The notes below the pieces were generated by a model, which did not search any database, was not told the origin of the DNA, and saw nothing but the letters and a program-made list of their open reading frames with translations. The translations under genes were made by a program, and so were the position numbers. DNA of 23,292 bases, taken from contig CAJUIP010000044.1 of the NCBI GenBank assembly GCA_910586315.1, forward strand, positions 1-23,292, read 5' to 3'. Numbering within the stretch: position 1 is the first letter of the stretch; the number at the start of each line of letters is the position of its first letter. Of this stretch, positions 15,979-23,126 are shown piece after piece. This DNA is from an uncultured Lachnospiraceae bacterium. Lineage in GTDB: Bacteria; Bacillota; Clostridia; Lachnospirales; Lachnospiraceae.

Positions 15979-16007
15979 ATTATACTTTACTTTTCGCAGG
16001 AATACAA
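15979..16007 (-). promoter_or_regulatory. Promoter for the prepilin-EamA pair
   Basis: On the - strand TTGTAT (16007-16002), 17 bp and TATAAT (15984-15979) precede the prepilin gene. The -10 is perfect and the -35 is weak. Just upstream is a perfect 16-bp palindrome CTCCGGATATCCGGAG (16034-16049), flanked by AGTATT (16013-16018) and AATACT (16066-16071). This arrangement could be a regulator site. Confidence 0.5.
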
Positions 16008-16100
16008 GATGGAGTATTTTTCTTTTCCATTTTCTCCGGATATCCGGAGGCCTATGCCTGGCTGGAATACTGGGCTGTCCCTTTCGCCCTTCTCTGGTTC

Positions 16101-16661
16101 TTATTCTTGACCCAGTTCTTTAAATTTTTCCCATATTTTTTCAAAATCTTTTTTTGTTTCTTCCATTTTAGACGGATCCCGCAAAATGGCTGACGGATGA
16201 TACACGGCAGTAAGCCAGGTGTTTTTTCTGTACAGAAATGTTCCATGTTCCCTTGTGATTTTGTAATTTCCATCAATGATGCGGCAGGCGGCGACTCTCC
16301 CCAGGCATACAATGATTTTCGGCCGGATCAGCAATGTTTCATACTTTAAATATGCAATGCAGGCCTCCTGTTCCTTTGGCAATGGATCGCGGTTTCTCGG
16401 CGGATGGCATTTTACAATATTGGTCAGGTAAATCTCCTGCCGCGTTATGCCAATATGGCTCAAAAGCTCATCCAAAATCTCCCCTGACGGCCCCGTAAAC
16501 GGAATCCCGTCCCGGTCCTCGCTGTTTCCCGGAGCTTCTGCCACAAACATGATGACGGCTTTCAGATTTCCTCTCCCCATCACCGCTTTTCTTCTGGAAC
16601 CGGCCAGGGCGCACCTGGGACAGTGCTCCACAAATTGTTTTAATTCCTCATATGTATACAT
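16101..16661 (-). CDS. Uracil-DNA glycosylase, family 4 (iron-sulfur)
   Basis: This enzyme removes uracil from DNA and starts base excision repair. Residue numbers here are for the ATG at 16670; subtract 3 for the chosen start. The four cysteines of the [4Fe-4S] cluster are visible (17, 20, 88, 104). Motif A is AEAPGNSEDRDGIPFTGPSG (44-63), TNIVKCHPP follows, and motif B is HPSAILRDP (158-166). The length of 186 residues is normal. AAAGG directly touches the ATG at 16670 but lies 9 nt from the ATG at 16661, so the latter is chosen. It has its own likely promoter. Family-4 enzymes replace or back up Ung in many anaerobes. Confidence 0.93.
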   Translation of the reverse strand: MYTYEELKQFVEHCPRCALAGSRRKAVMGRGNLKAVIMFVAEAPGNSEDRDGIPFTGPSGEILDELLSHIGITRQEIYLTNIVKCHPPRNRDPLPKEQEACIAYLKYETLLIRPKIIVCLGRVAACRIIDGNYKITREHGTFLYRKNTWLTAVYHPSAILRDPSKMEETKKDFEKIWEKFKELGQE

Positions 16662-16670
16662 AGTTTTCAT

Positions 16671-16893
16671 CCTTTCTGAAAGATGTGCATGACCCCTTTT
16701 ATTTTACCTGCTCTTTTACAAAATAGCAATTACTTATGCAACTGTACCACTTTACGGGCCGTGAGCAATAAGAAAACCTACTTGAAGAGCCCATATATTT
16801 TTGATACAATAATCATCAACGAAAGGATAGGCTGGCCGAAACCAGTACATCGTTCGGCAAGTAATTGGTTCACTTATTTTAATAAACGATGTG
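16671..16893. other. Gene-free AT-rich stretch left of the MITE-like units
   Basis: No plausible gene is seen here. It holds the glycosylase promoter on the - strand and a promoter-like pair on the + strand, TTGAAG (16782-16787), 17 bp, TACAAT (16805-16810). That pair would read into several hairpins: CTGG/CCAG near 16832-16844, GCCGAA/TTCGGC (16835-16840 and 16853-16858), and ACATCGTT/AACGATGT (16847-16854 and 16885-16892). A leader of the gene at 17200 or an unannotated RNA are both possible. Confidence 0.4.
16701..16729 (-). promoter_or_regulatory. Promoter for the uracil-DNA glycosylase gene
   Basis: On the - strand TTGCTA (16729-16724), a 17-bp spacer and TAAAAT (16706-16701) are located about 40 bp before the start codon. 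The matches are four of six and five of six to the sigma-A consensus. Confidence 0.5.
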
Positions 16894-17006
16894 CTAGTGT
16901 AGCAACCTATTTATATTTAGCCTAATATATAATGCCAATAGTATATATTGTAAACAGATTTATACGAATATATATTTGACTAAATATAAACGAGTCAATA
17001 CACTAG
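16894..17006. mobile_element. MITE-like inverted-repeat unit A
   Basis: The unit runs from CTAG to CTAG over 113 bp. Its ends are imperfect inverted repeats of about 38 bp. Both start CTAGTGTA and share TTTATATTTAG and an AATATATA stretch. There is no coding capacity. The end sequence resembles that of unit B, so the two belong to one family. The right CTAG lies in the perfect palindrome TACACTAGTGTA (16999-17010) that also begins unit B. Confidence 0.65.
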
Positions 17007-17168
17007 TGTACTGGCTACATTATATCTGGCTAAACTCCGCAGGATAGTCGTTCATCTGCAAGGCGGATTTTTGACGGCGTAGCGGTGGCTACGGCTAGAA
17101 AATCCAACGCAGCAGATGGGCGAGTAGACAAGGAGGTTTGGCTGAATATAATGTAGTCAGTACACTAG
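17003..17168. mobile_element. MITE-like inverted-repeat unit B (long hairpin)
   Basis: This 166-bp unit has terminal inverted repeats of about 36 bp (17003-17038 and 17132-17168). The left end reads CTAGTGTACTGGCTACATTA, and the right end in reverse complement differs from it by one base over the first 23 positions. The inside is also self-complementary: CATCTGC/GCAGATG (17053-17059 and 17112-17118) and GTAGC/GCTAC (17079-17083 and 17088-17092) around a GGTG loop. The unit can thus fold almost end to end. CTAG at both ends may be a 4-bp target duplication. There is no transposase, so mobility would need one in trans. Confidence 0.75.
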
Positions 17169-17199
17169 CTAAAATCTTATAATAACAGAGGGGTAGACA

Positions 17200-19506
17200 A
17201 TGAGCAGGGGTAGGAAACCACAGGACGTACGTCAGACAAAGACTTTGAAGCGGACAAAACCGGCAATGAAGGAGCAGACCAGTGATATCATCTTTGCACT
17301 GGATATCGGAACCAGGAGCATTATTGGTATGCTGGGCAAAGTTGAAGACGGCAGAGTAAAGGTGATCGCTCTGGAACGGGAGAACCATGCTGAGCGTTCG
17401 ATGATGGATGGACAGATTGAGAACATTGAAAAAGTCGCCGACATCGCCGGGAAGATCAAGGAACGGCTAGAGAAAAAGTCACGCATTCGTCTGAAACGGG
17501 TGTGCGTTGCCGCCGCCGGGCGGGCGCTGCGGACAGAGGAAGCCGGATATGAGCTGAACCTGCCGGGAACGCAGCTGATTGACGATGAGATCATCAGCCG
17601 TCTGGAAGTCGGAGCAATCAGCCGGGCGGAAGAAGCCTTCGAAGCGGAAAATGCAAACCGGGAGGATTCCCGCCGCTTTTATCTGGTGGGCTATACCGTG
17701 CGCCAGTATTTTCTGGATCAGTACACGATTTCCAGCCTGAAGGATCACCGGGGCCAGAATCTAAAGGTGGACCTAATTGCGACTTTTCTGCCCAGCGAGG
17801 TCGTAGAGAGCCTGTATACTACAATGATGAAAATCGGCCTTGAAGTGGCGAGTCTAACCCTGGAGCCCATTGCGGCCATTAATGCCGCGATTCCTGAAAA
17901 TATACGGCTTCTGAATCTTGTGATGGTGGATATTGGAGCAGGGACGTCGGATATTGCCGTCTGCACGGACGGAAGTATCACCGGCTATACGATGGCCACA
18001 GTGGCAGGGGATGAGATCACAGAGACGCTTATGAAACAGTATCTTGTGGATTTCCCGACAGCAGAGAATATTAAGATTCAGCTGGCTAATGAAGAGGAAC
18101 TGACCTTTTTCAATATCCTTGGAATGGAGCAGAAAGCTTCCGCGAAAGATCTGTTTCAATCCATCCGGGGGGCGATGGAAGCGCTCTCCAAGGAGATTGC
18201 GGATAAGGTCGTGGAGCTTAATGGGAAAGCGCCGTCCGCCCTGTTTCTTGTCGGCGGAGGAAGTAAACTGGCCGGGCTGAAGGATGGCATCGCCGATGCA
18301 TTGGGGATGGATCAGAACCGGGTGACGCTGGCTGGAAATTATTTCCAGACACAGGCCTTTTCAGAGGAATATGATCTGAATAATCCAGAGTATGCGACTC
18401 CCATCGGTATTATGGTTTCCTCTGGTCTGAACTTGATTAATGACAGTTTCCGGGTGACTTTGAACGGGAAACCAGCCAAGCTTTTCCGAAACGGCAGTTT
18501 TACCGCCCTGAACCTTCTGATGATGAATGGTTATAATTTCCGTGACATCATGGGACGTTCCGGAGCAAACCTTTCAGTCTTAGTCAATGGAACGCGAAAG
18601 ATCTTTTACGGAACAGCCTCCGACCCTGCGGCGCTTTTTATCAACCGGAAGGAGGGAAAGCTGTCGGATGTGATCCATGCGGGAGATCTGATTGAGTTCA
18701 GCCCTGCACGTAACGGAATCCCCGGCCATGCCTGTCTGGGAGATATTGAGGGTGTGTCAGAGGCAGAACTCGTCACTTTAAACGGGAAGCGGGCATCCAT
18801 GAAGACAGAATTGAAGAACGGAGATGTAGTATTCTTTCAGCTGCCGGAAAAGGAAGAAGAACATCCGGAAAGCGCCAAAGCAGCGAAAGATATTGGGAAT
18901 CCGGAAGGTACAGAGAATCCGGAAGATGCTGAGCAGCTGAAAAATACAGAAACGCCAGAAGCAGCTGCAATGGAGAACATCGTTGTGATTCCGCCTGCTT
19001 CTGAAAAACAGGAAAACGCCGAAATATCAGAAATCAGCGCAATGGCGAAAAGCGCTGTGATTCCGCCTGCTTTTGAAAGACAGGAAAACACAGAAATATC
19101 AGAAATCAGCGCAATGGCGAAAAGCGCTGTGATTCCGCCTGCTTTTGAAAAACAGGAAAACACAGAAATTCCGGAAAAAGCGGAAAAGCGGGAAGAAAAC
19201 GGCGCCGCACCAGTCAGGGAGGCCGCGGACAAGAATACATTAGAGGCAGGAGAAAGCCTAAATCCAGACAGTCTAGAACTCAGGAAAGAAGAAATGCTTC
19301 ACTTTATGCTGAACGATTCCGAGCTTCTCCTTCCCAAAAAGGAGGATGGACGGCCCTACTATTTGATGGACTTAATTCAGCATTCCGGCATTAACCTGGA
19401 TTCGCCAAAAGGACGTGTAAAACTGCAGGTCAATGGGGAAGACGGAAGATTTCAGCAGGTTTTGAAAGAAGGCGATCACATTCTTATCTTTGAGGATGCA
19501 GAGTAG
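17200..19506 (+). CDS. FtsA-like actin-fold ATPase with beta-grasp-like C-terminal extensions
   Basis: The N-terminal part (about 28-405) is an FtsA/PilM-type actin fold: phosphate-1 ALDIGTRS (33-40), an SHS2-like insert (about 97-190), phosphate-2 VDIGAGTSD (243-251) and the adenosine motif FLVGGGSK (349-356). Normal FtsA ends near 420; this protein has 768 residues. About 415-550 looks like two beta-grasp or ubiquitin-like segments (VTLNGKPAKLF..., VLVNGTRKIF..., then VTLNGKRASM...GDVVFF). Residues 551-690 are acidic and repetitive. The last 75 residues again look like a beta-grasp domain (VKLQVNGED...EGDHILIFED). The usual C-terminal membrane helix is not seen. GAGGGG lies 6-7 nt before the ATG. 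No ftsZ or pilus genes are adjacent. Its role is unknown; a cytoskeletal or scaffold function is an inference. Confidence 0.85.
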   Translation: MSRGRKPQDVRQTKTLKRTKPAMKEQTSDIIFALDIGTRSIIGMLGKVEDGRVKVIALERENHAERSMMDGQIENIEKVADIAGKIKERLEKKSRIRLKRVCVAAAGRALRTEEAGYELNLPGTQLIDDEIISRLEVGAISRAEEAFEAENANREDSRRFYLVGYTVRQYFLDQYTISSLKDHRGQNLKVDLIATFLPSEVVESLYTTMMKIGLEVASLTLEPIAAINAAIPENIRLLNLVMVDIGAGTSDIAVCTDGSITGYTMATVAGDEITETLMKQYLVDFPTAENIKIQLANEEELTFFNILGMEQKASAKDLFQSIRGAMEALSKEIADKVVELNGKAPSALFLVGGGSKLAGLKDGIADALGMDQNRVTLAGNYFQTQAFSEEYDLNNPEYATPIGIMVSSGLNLINDSFRVTLNGKPAKLFRNGSFTALNLLMMNGYNFRDIMGRSGANLSVLVNGTRKIFYGTASDPAALFINRKEGKLSDVIHAGDLIEFSPARNGIPGHACLGDIEGVSEAELVTLNGKRASMKTELKNGDVVFFQLPEKEEEHPESAKAAKDIGNPEGTENPEDAEQLKNTETPEAAAMENIVVIPPASEKQENAEISEISAMAKSAVIPPAFERQENTEISEISAMAKSAVIPPAFEKQENTEIPEKAEKREENGAAPVREAADKNTLEAGESLNPDSLELRKEEMLHFMLNDSELLLPKKEDGRPYYLMDLIQHSGINLDSPKGRVKLQVNGEDGRFQQVLKEGDHILIFEDAE
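18985..19176 (+). repeat. 72-bp in-frame tandem repeat within the FtsA-like gene
   Basis: Two full units (18985-19056 and 19057-19128) and a partial third (19129 to about 19176) encode 24-residue repeats beginning VIPPA. The parts QEN, EISEIS and AMAKSA recur. The copies differ at few bases, which points to recent duplication by slippage or unequal exchange. The copy number is likely to vary between strains. Confidence 0.9.
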
Positions 19507-19538
19507 GCATCAGGGAATCAACAGTGGAGGTAAATAGC

Positions 19539-20303
19539 TTGCATACAATATTTCAACGAACAAATATTTCAGAACCGGCTTTATTCAGTCCATATGACAT
19601 AACAAAAAAAATTGACAATTTCCCGGAAATATGTGTTTCCACGTTTTCTGAGGGTATTATACAGAAATTTTCTTCGCTGGAACATACCAAAAAGATAGCA
19701 GAATTATATACCGCTAATGGCATGATACCCGTTTACAAAATCCGTTATAAAGGAACTGATATAGCTTTCTATCTGTCCAGAGTAGGCGCACCTGCCTGTG
19801 TTGCCGGATTTGAAGAAATTATTGCTATGGGAGCCAAAAAATATGTTTTGTTTGGTTCCTGCGGTGTGTTGGACGATGATAAGGTAAAAGACAATATTAT
19901 TGTTCCCGTTTCTGCGGTTCGTGACGAGGGCACAAGCTATCACTATATCTCATCCTCTCCGGAAATCGAAGCAGACGTGCATTCTGTCCAGGCATTGGAA
20001 AATGTCTTGAGGAACTGTGGCTTTCCGTATATAAAAGGCAAAACATGGACTTCAGACGCTATTTACAGGGAAACAATATCCGCTATCCAGGAACGCAGGC
20101 AAGAGGGGTGTCTTGTGGTAGAAATGGAATGCGCTTCCATGCTGGCGGCTGCAAAATATCGACATATTCCCTTTATACAGTTTTTGTATGGCGCAGATAA
20201 TCTTAGTTCTGATACATGGGAAATCAGGGATTTAAATTTATATGGTATGAACCGTGCAGAGCAATATATGGTACTTGCCTTCGAATGCGGACTTGCTCTT
20301 TAA
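19539..20303 (+). CDS. Nucleoside phosphorylase (PNP/UDP phosphorylase family)
   Basis: This is a predicted cytoplasmic enzyme that splits nucleosides with phosphate to a base and a pentose 1-phosphate. The 254-residue product has the PNP_UDP_1 landmarks: SRVGAPACVAGFEEIIAMGAKKYVLFGSCGVL (phosphate and base pocket region), TSDAIYRET, VVEMECASML with the Met-Glu that contacts ribose, and a late GADNLSSDTW. The start is taken as TTG at 19539, because GGAGG (19526-19530) lies 8 nt upstream. An in-frame GTG at 19524 overlaps that ribosome site and cannot be the start. It begins 32 bp after the FtsA-like gene and may share its transcript. Codon use is more AT-rich than the FtsA-like gene. Base specificity is not predictable. 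Confidence 0.88.
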   Translation: MHTIFQRTNISEPALFSPYDITKKIDNFPEICVSTFSEGIIQKFSSLEHTKKIAELYTANGMIPVYKIRYKGTDIAFYLSRVGAPACVAGFEEIIAMGAKKYVLFGSCGVLDDDKVKDNIIVPVSAVRDEGTSYHYISSSPEIEADVHSVQALENVLRNCGFPYIKGKTWTSDAIYRETISAIQERRQEGCLVVEMECASMLAAAKYRHIPFIQFLYGADNLSSDTWEIRDLNLYGMNRAEQYMVLAFECGLAL

Positions 20304-20397
20304 AATATCAAATAGCCATTAACTCCGGCGAAGTACGATATTGTATCCTACAGGCAGGTCTGTGCGTTCGCCGCGCTGACCGCACAAAATATAGCGG

Positions 20398-20419
20398 CGG
20401 CAGGGCATATGCCCTGCCG
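20398..20419 (+). terminator. Perfect 22-bp palindrome after the nucleoside phosphorylase gene
   Basis: The arms CGGCAGGGCAT and ATGCCCTGCCG match without error, so a very stable hairpin can form. It is followed by TATTTGACG, which is only a poor U-run, so termination would be partial. The surrounding 20330-20430 is GC-rich compared with both flanking genes and also contains GTGCG/CGCAC arms (about 20362-20384). It may be a remnant of another element. Confidence 0.5.
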
Positions 20420-20472
20420 TATTTGACGGCGTGGTACATGGCAGGAAGTCTGAAAAGGAGGACGAGGCAAGT

Positions 20473-21276
20473 TTGAAAGTAAAGAGCGTGCACAATGTTG
20501 TTTCTTTATGCTGTGCAGCAGTATTGGTCCTATCACTGACTAGCTGCAATCCAACAAGTGGTGCGACAGAATATGAAGTAATATATCCATCCGGCTACAG
20601 CAGGGATTGCTATACTTATGATACATCATCCCCCATTGAGGGAAGCTCCTGCTGTCTTCAGTGGGAAGAAGCGGATGATTACAAAAAAACTTATGACTAC
20701 GATATGCATATCCTGGATGAAAAAGGTTCGGTATTGTATATTTATCCCGATGTGGGGGGAAAAACAATGCGCGGGAGCGTGCAGGAAGATAGCAAAATCT
20801 GGGTCTGTGCGGAGCATTGGACGGCTCCCCACCACAATGGCTATGTGGAAGGCTGGCTGAAAGAAAGCGACCTGCTCCTGATTGACCTGAGGGATGGCGA
20901 AATCCTGTTTCAAGACAAGGCAGGAGAAAATGAATTTTACATCACTTCAAATGAAACACGATGCTATTTCTATGTTCCTGGAAAAGAAGAAAGCGAAAAG
21001 CTGTTCGGGTTAATAAAGATACCTGCGGTAAATGCTGTAATTTATTACCGGGATACTTCGGACTGGAGGCAGAAACATACAGTTTACACTTTTGATTATG
21101 TAACAGAGCCTGATATTGATACAAGTAACGGAGTTTCAACCCGTATCAAATTTTATATATCTGAAAACCAGCTTAAAGTGACATGGACATCCTATGAACC
21201 TGTCGGGAACAAGAACTGGGAGTACCTGGAAAAAAAGGCTTATGAAATCTCTCTTACCGAAAATGCCTTTCCGTGA
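20473..21276 (+). CDS. Lipoprotein of unknown function
   Basis: I do not recognise this family. With a TTG start at 20473 (AGGAGG at 20456-20461, and a second GAGG at 20464-20467 only 5 nt away) the product has 267 residues. It has a lipoprotein signal peptide: MKVKS start, hydrophobic VVSLCCAAVLVLSL, and a lipobox LTSC with Cys25. A GTG at 20431 would add 14 charged residues before the signal and is less likely. The mature part is rich in aromatic and acidic residues and in predicted beta strands, with several Cys early on (about 25-60) and few later. The last 23 bp overlap the tail of the truncated yjdF gene on the other strand. Confidence 0.75.
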   Translation: MKVKSVHNVVSLCCAAVLVLSLTSCNPTSGATEYEVIYPSGYSRDCYTYDTSSPIEGSSCCLQWEEADDYKKTYDYDMHILDEKGSVLYIYPDVGGKTMRGSVQEDSKIWVCAEHWTAPHHNGYVEGWLKESDLLLIDLRDGEILFQDKAGENEFYITSNETRCYFYVPGKEESEKLFGLIKIPAVNAVIYYRDTSDWRQKHTVYTFDYVTEPDIDTSNGVSTRIKFYISENQLKVTWTSYEPVGNKNWEYLEKKAYEISLTENAFP

Positions 21277-21469
21277 GCTTAGAGCGCTTTTCGGAGAATC
21301 GTAACCGATAGTAATTTTTCAGAACAAAACCATAAACCTCATAGTCTTTGGGTTCTGCCCCAAACGTAACCTTGCACACAGACAGCTTTCCCTCCGATAC
21401 ATGTTCGAACACTCCCACCCAAAACGATTCCTCAAAAAATATTGTCAACTTTCCCGATACTTTATCCAT
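21254..21469 (-). pseudogene. yjdF: Truncated YjdF (DUF2992) gene
   Basis: The 71-residue reading frame matches the N-terminal part of DUF2992/YjdF proteins: KLTIFFEESFWVGVFE, EGKLSVCKVTFGAEPKDYEVYGFVLKNYY. Family members usually continue to about 130-160 residues with a Lys/Arg-rich tail containing NPKR-like motifs. That tail is missing here. After about residue 58 (RLRFSEK) the frame runs into DNA that is the 3' end of the lipoprotein gene on the other strand and stops there. AAGGAG lies 8 nt before the ATG and a probable yjdF riboswitch precedes it. The start and control region are intact but the 3' half was lost by deletion or insertion. A short functional form cannot be excluded. Confidence 0.8.
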
Positions 21470-21590
21470 GACAATTTCTCCTTAAAATGATTGCAATAAA
21501 CAAAGAACGGAGGACCCTAAGGAGGGAGGACTACTTACACCAAATCGGTGCGACTGGACTACCTACCAGTTCTGCAAAATTGTCTTGCGT
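21470..21590 (-). ncRNA. Probable yjdF riboswitch (azaaromatic-sensing)
   Basis: The leader of yjdF is highly structured on the - strand. GACAATTT (21584-21577) can pair with AAATTGTC (21477-21470), which lies between the Shine-Dalgarno AAGGAG (21483-21478) and the ATG. Inside are ACTGG/CCAGT and CACC/GGTG hairpins and conserved-looking stretches CAACGCAAG and CTTAGGGTCCTCCG. The position immediately before a DUF2992 gene is where the yjdF motif RNA is found in Firmicutes. The closing stem beside the ribosome site suggests control of translation. I judge by context and recalled consensus; no covariance search was possible. Confidence 0.65.
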
Positions 21591-21620
21591 TGTGTTTTTA
21601 TCTTTGTCACAATCTACTTC

Positions 21621-22382
21621 CTATAACCATACCCCCCAATCCCCATAGTCAAATGTCCCGCTGCCATGATGAAGTTTTCCATCAGCCTTAAGATTTCTAA
21701 ATGCTTCCCGCATACGAATTAAGATTTCCGGCTTTATGTCCAGTGAATGATGCCCCGGAAATACTTTCTCCACAGGCAATGCCGCAACTTTTTCTATAGA
21801 ATCAAGGTATGCTTCTGGGTCAGTAGACGGATAATAAGCGAACAGAATATCTTTATATACCAAATCACCTGTAAACAAATATCCCCTGCTTTTTTCCAAA
21901 AAACATATATGCCCCGGAGAGTGTCCGGGAGTATGCAGCACTTCAATTTCCCTGCCTCCAATATCAATGATGTCATGGTCTGTCAGCACTTTTGTTGGCA
22001 TACCCTGAAACAATTCATAATCGCTCACGCAAAACCCTTCGGGCAAATCACAACGGTCTATGACCATCTCTCTTATCGTTTCGATTGATAAAGGGAATTT
22101 ACCATTCAGCCAATCCAATTCATCAGCATGGGCATAAAAATCCGGGAAATACTTATGCCCGCCAATATGATCCCAGTGAATATGCGTGGCTACTGCCGTA
22201 ATTGGCTTATCGGTAAGCTTCAGCACTTCCTCATAGATATTGGAAATGCCAAGCCCCGTATCAATAAGCAGACTTCGGGTATTTCCATTCAACAGATAGC
22301 AATGCGTTTCCTCCCAATGGCGGTATTCACTGATAATATATGTATTTGCATCAATTTTATCTATTGTAAACCAGTTATTCAT
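21621..22382 (-). CDS. MBL-fold metallo-hydrolase
   Basis: This is a predicted zinc hydrolase of the metallo-beta-lactamase superfamily, 253 residues. All metal motifs are present: THIHWDH with His67, His69, Asp71 and His72, His154 in TPGHSPG, Asp173 in FTGD, and His211 in PGHH. The overall shape resembles glyoxalase II-like hydrolases rather than true beta-lactamases. AAGGAG lies 9 nt before the ATG. It starts 30 bp after the SufBD-like gene and is most likely in its operon. No signal peptide is seen, so it is cytoplasmic. The substrate is unknown. Confidence 0.92.
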   Translation of the reverse strand: MNNWFTIDKIDANTYIISEYRHWEETHCYLLNGNTRSLLIDTGLGISNIYEEVLKLTDKPITAVATHIHWDHIGGHKYFPDFYAHADELDWLNGKFPLSIETIREMVIDRCDLPEGFCVSDYELFQGMPTKVLTDHDIIDIGGREIEVLHTPGHSPGHICFLEKSRGYLFTGDLVYKDILFAYYPSTDPEAYLDSIEKVAALPVEKVFPGHHSLDIKPEILIRMREAFRNLKADGKLHHGSGTFDYGDWGVWL

Positions 22383-22412
22383 TACTCCACACTCCTTAAA
22401 ATCCCAATTAAT

Positions 22413-22862
22413 TTATAGCTTCTCTATCTCTGCCAAAGAATTTTGAATATCCTTATAGACCAATGGTTGCATACTGTCTGCATAAATAGATATATCTGCT
22501 TTTTGTAGTGCCGATACAATATCTTCTTTTAATTCCGGCTTATTTTTTGCTATCATAGGTAGCAATTTTATACACTGTCTTGCCGTTATCGGCTTAACAT
22601 CTTCTATATGCTTCAAATATTCGTCTATGATTTCATCAATTTTATTATCTTTATCCCATTTAGCGTTATAGGCAATCAGCGTAAGCCCTCTTGTCCGAAT
22701 GTAAGAATTATCATTGTCAATCATATCGGCTAACTTATCCATATAACAATATATCCTGTCCGATTCCTCACATTCTTTTTTTAACATCTGTAATGCTTTG
22801 TATGCCGTATTGTTACTTTTATCAAATAACAATGCAAAATTATCCTCAACATTTATTTCCAT
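22413..22862 (-). CDS. Small HEAT-like helical protein (often annotated SufBD protein)
   Basis: This 149-residue, all-helical, acidic protein matches a small Firmicutes family that databases often name SufBD protein, although it shows no SufB or SufD domain. Landmarks are AYKALQMLKKECEESD, DNSYIRTRGLTLIAYNAKWDKDNKIDEIIDEYLKHI, KPITARQCIKLLP and YKDIQNSLAEIEK. The repeated helix pairs suggest a HEAT-like scaffold. GGGAG lies about 10 nt before the ATG, and an extended -10 promoter lies upstream. It precedes the MBL gene by 30 bp. Its role is unknown. Confidence 0.85.
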   Translation of the reverse strand: MEINVEDNFALLFDKSNNTAYKALQMLKKECEESDRIYCYMDKLADMIDNDNSYIRTRGLTLIAYNAKWDKDNKIDEIIDEYLKHIEDVKPITARQCIKLLPMIAKNKPELKEDIVSALQKADISIYADSMQPLVYKDIQNSLAEIEKL

Positions 22863-22898
22863 ACTGTTTCATCTCCCATATCTCAAGTCATGCTTTCG

Positions 22899-22944
22899 AT
22901 TATACCACTTTCTCTATGTATCTGCCACTATAAAATTTTAGTGG
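22899..22944 (-). promoter_or_regulatory. Extended -10 promoter with adjoining palindrome
   Basis: On the - strand TGG-TATAAT (22907-22899) gives an extended -10 about 35 bp before the SufBD-like start. No good -35 is present. CCACTA and TAGTGG (22925-22930 and 22939-22944) form a palindromic site around an AT core, 18 bp upstream of the TG. It covers the -35 zone and could be an operator. Confidence 0.5.
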
Positions 22945-23003
22945 GTAGGGAAAGTAGCCGGCTCTATTTTCAACATCTTGTTAATATCACAAGCATATAA
23001 AAA

Positions 23004-23040
23004 GGACTGGAAAACCCTTATTTTATCAAGTTTCCAGTCC
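23004..23040 (-). terminator. Rho-independent terminator of the GNAT gene
   Basis: GGACTGGAAA (23004-23013) and TTTCCAGTCC (23031-23040) are perfectly complementary over 10 bp. On the - strand the stem is followed by TTTTTATAT. It ends the transcript coming from the right edge of the window. Confidence 0.8.
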
Positions 23041-23126
23041 AAAGGTCCCCTATTCGAACTCGGCGTGTTCTTTATTGTTCTTAACTGCATTTTGATTCCA
23101 TTCAGCTACATGCAAAATAATTTCTT
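23041..23126 (-). other. Possible coding remnant between GNAT stop and terminator
   Basis: Right after the GNAT stop a second frame is open on the - strand for 33 codons (23151 down to 23053, stop 23052-23050). It reads like protein: DSVIEEIILHVAEWNQNAV, then a Lys/Asn/Glu-rich end. It overlaps the end of the GNAT frame, follows an in-frame TGA and lacks a good start and ribosome site. It may be the end of a lost or fused gene, or chance. Confidence 0.25.

Noticed and set aside
16034..16049. Perfect palindrome CTCCGGATATCCGGAG as terminator of the glycosylase gene
   Set aside because: On the - strand it is followed by AAAA rather than a T-run; a protein-binding site near the prepilin promoter is more plausible.
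18985..19176. Tandem repeats as a CRISPR array
   Set aside because: The units are contiguous, without spacers, and keep the reading frame of the FtsA-like protein.
22413..22862. True SufB/SufD iron-sulfur assembly protein
   Set aside because: The product is short and all-helical, without the beta-helix core of SufB/SufD; the name is only an inherited label.
23046..23065. GTTCGAAT on the - strand as a tRNA T-arm
   Set aside because: The flanking bases do not form a 5-bp T-stem, and no acceptor or anticodon arm is found.
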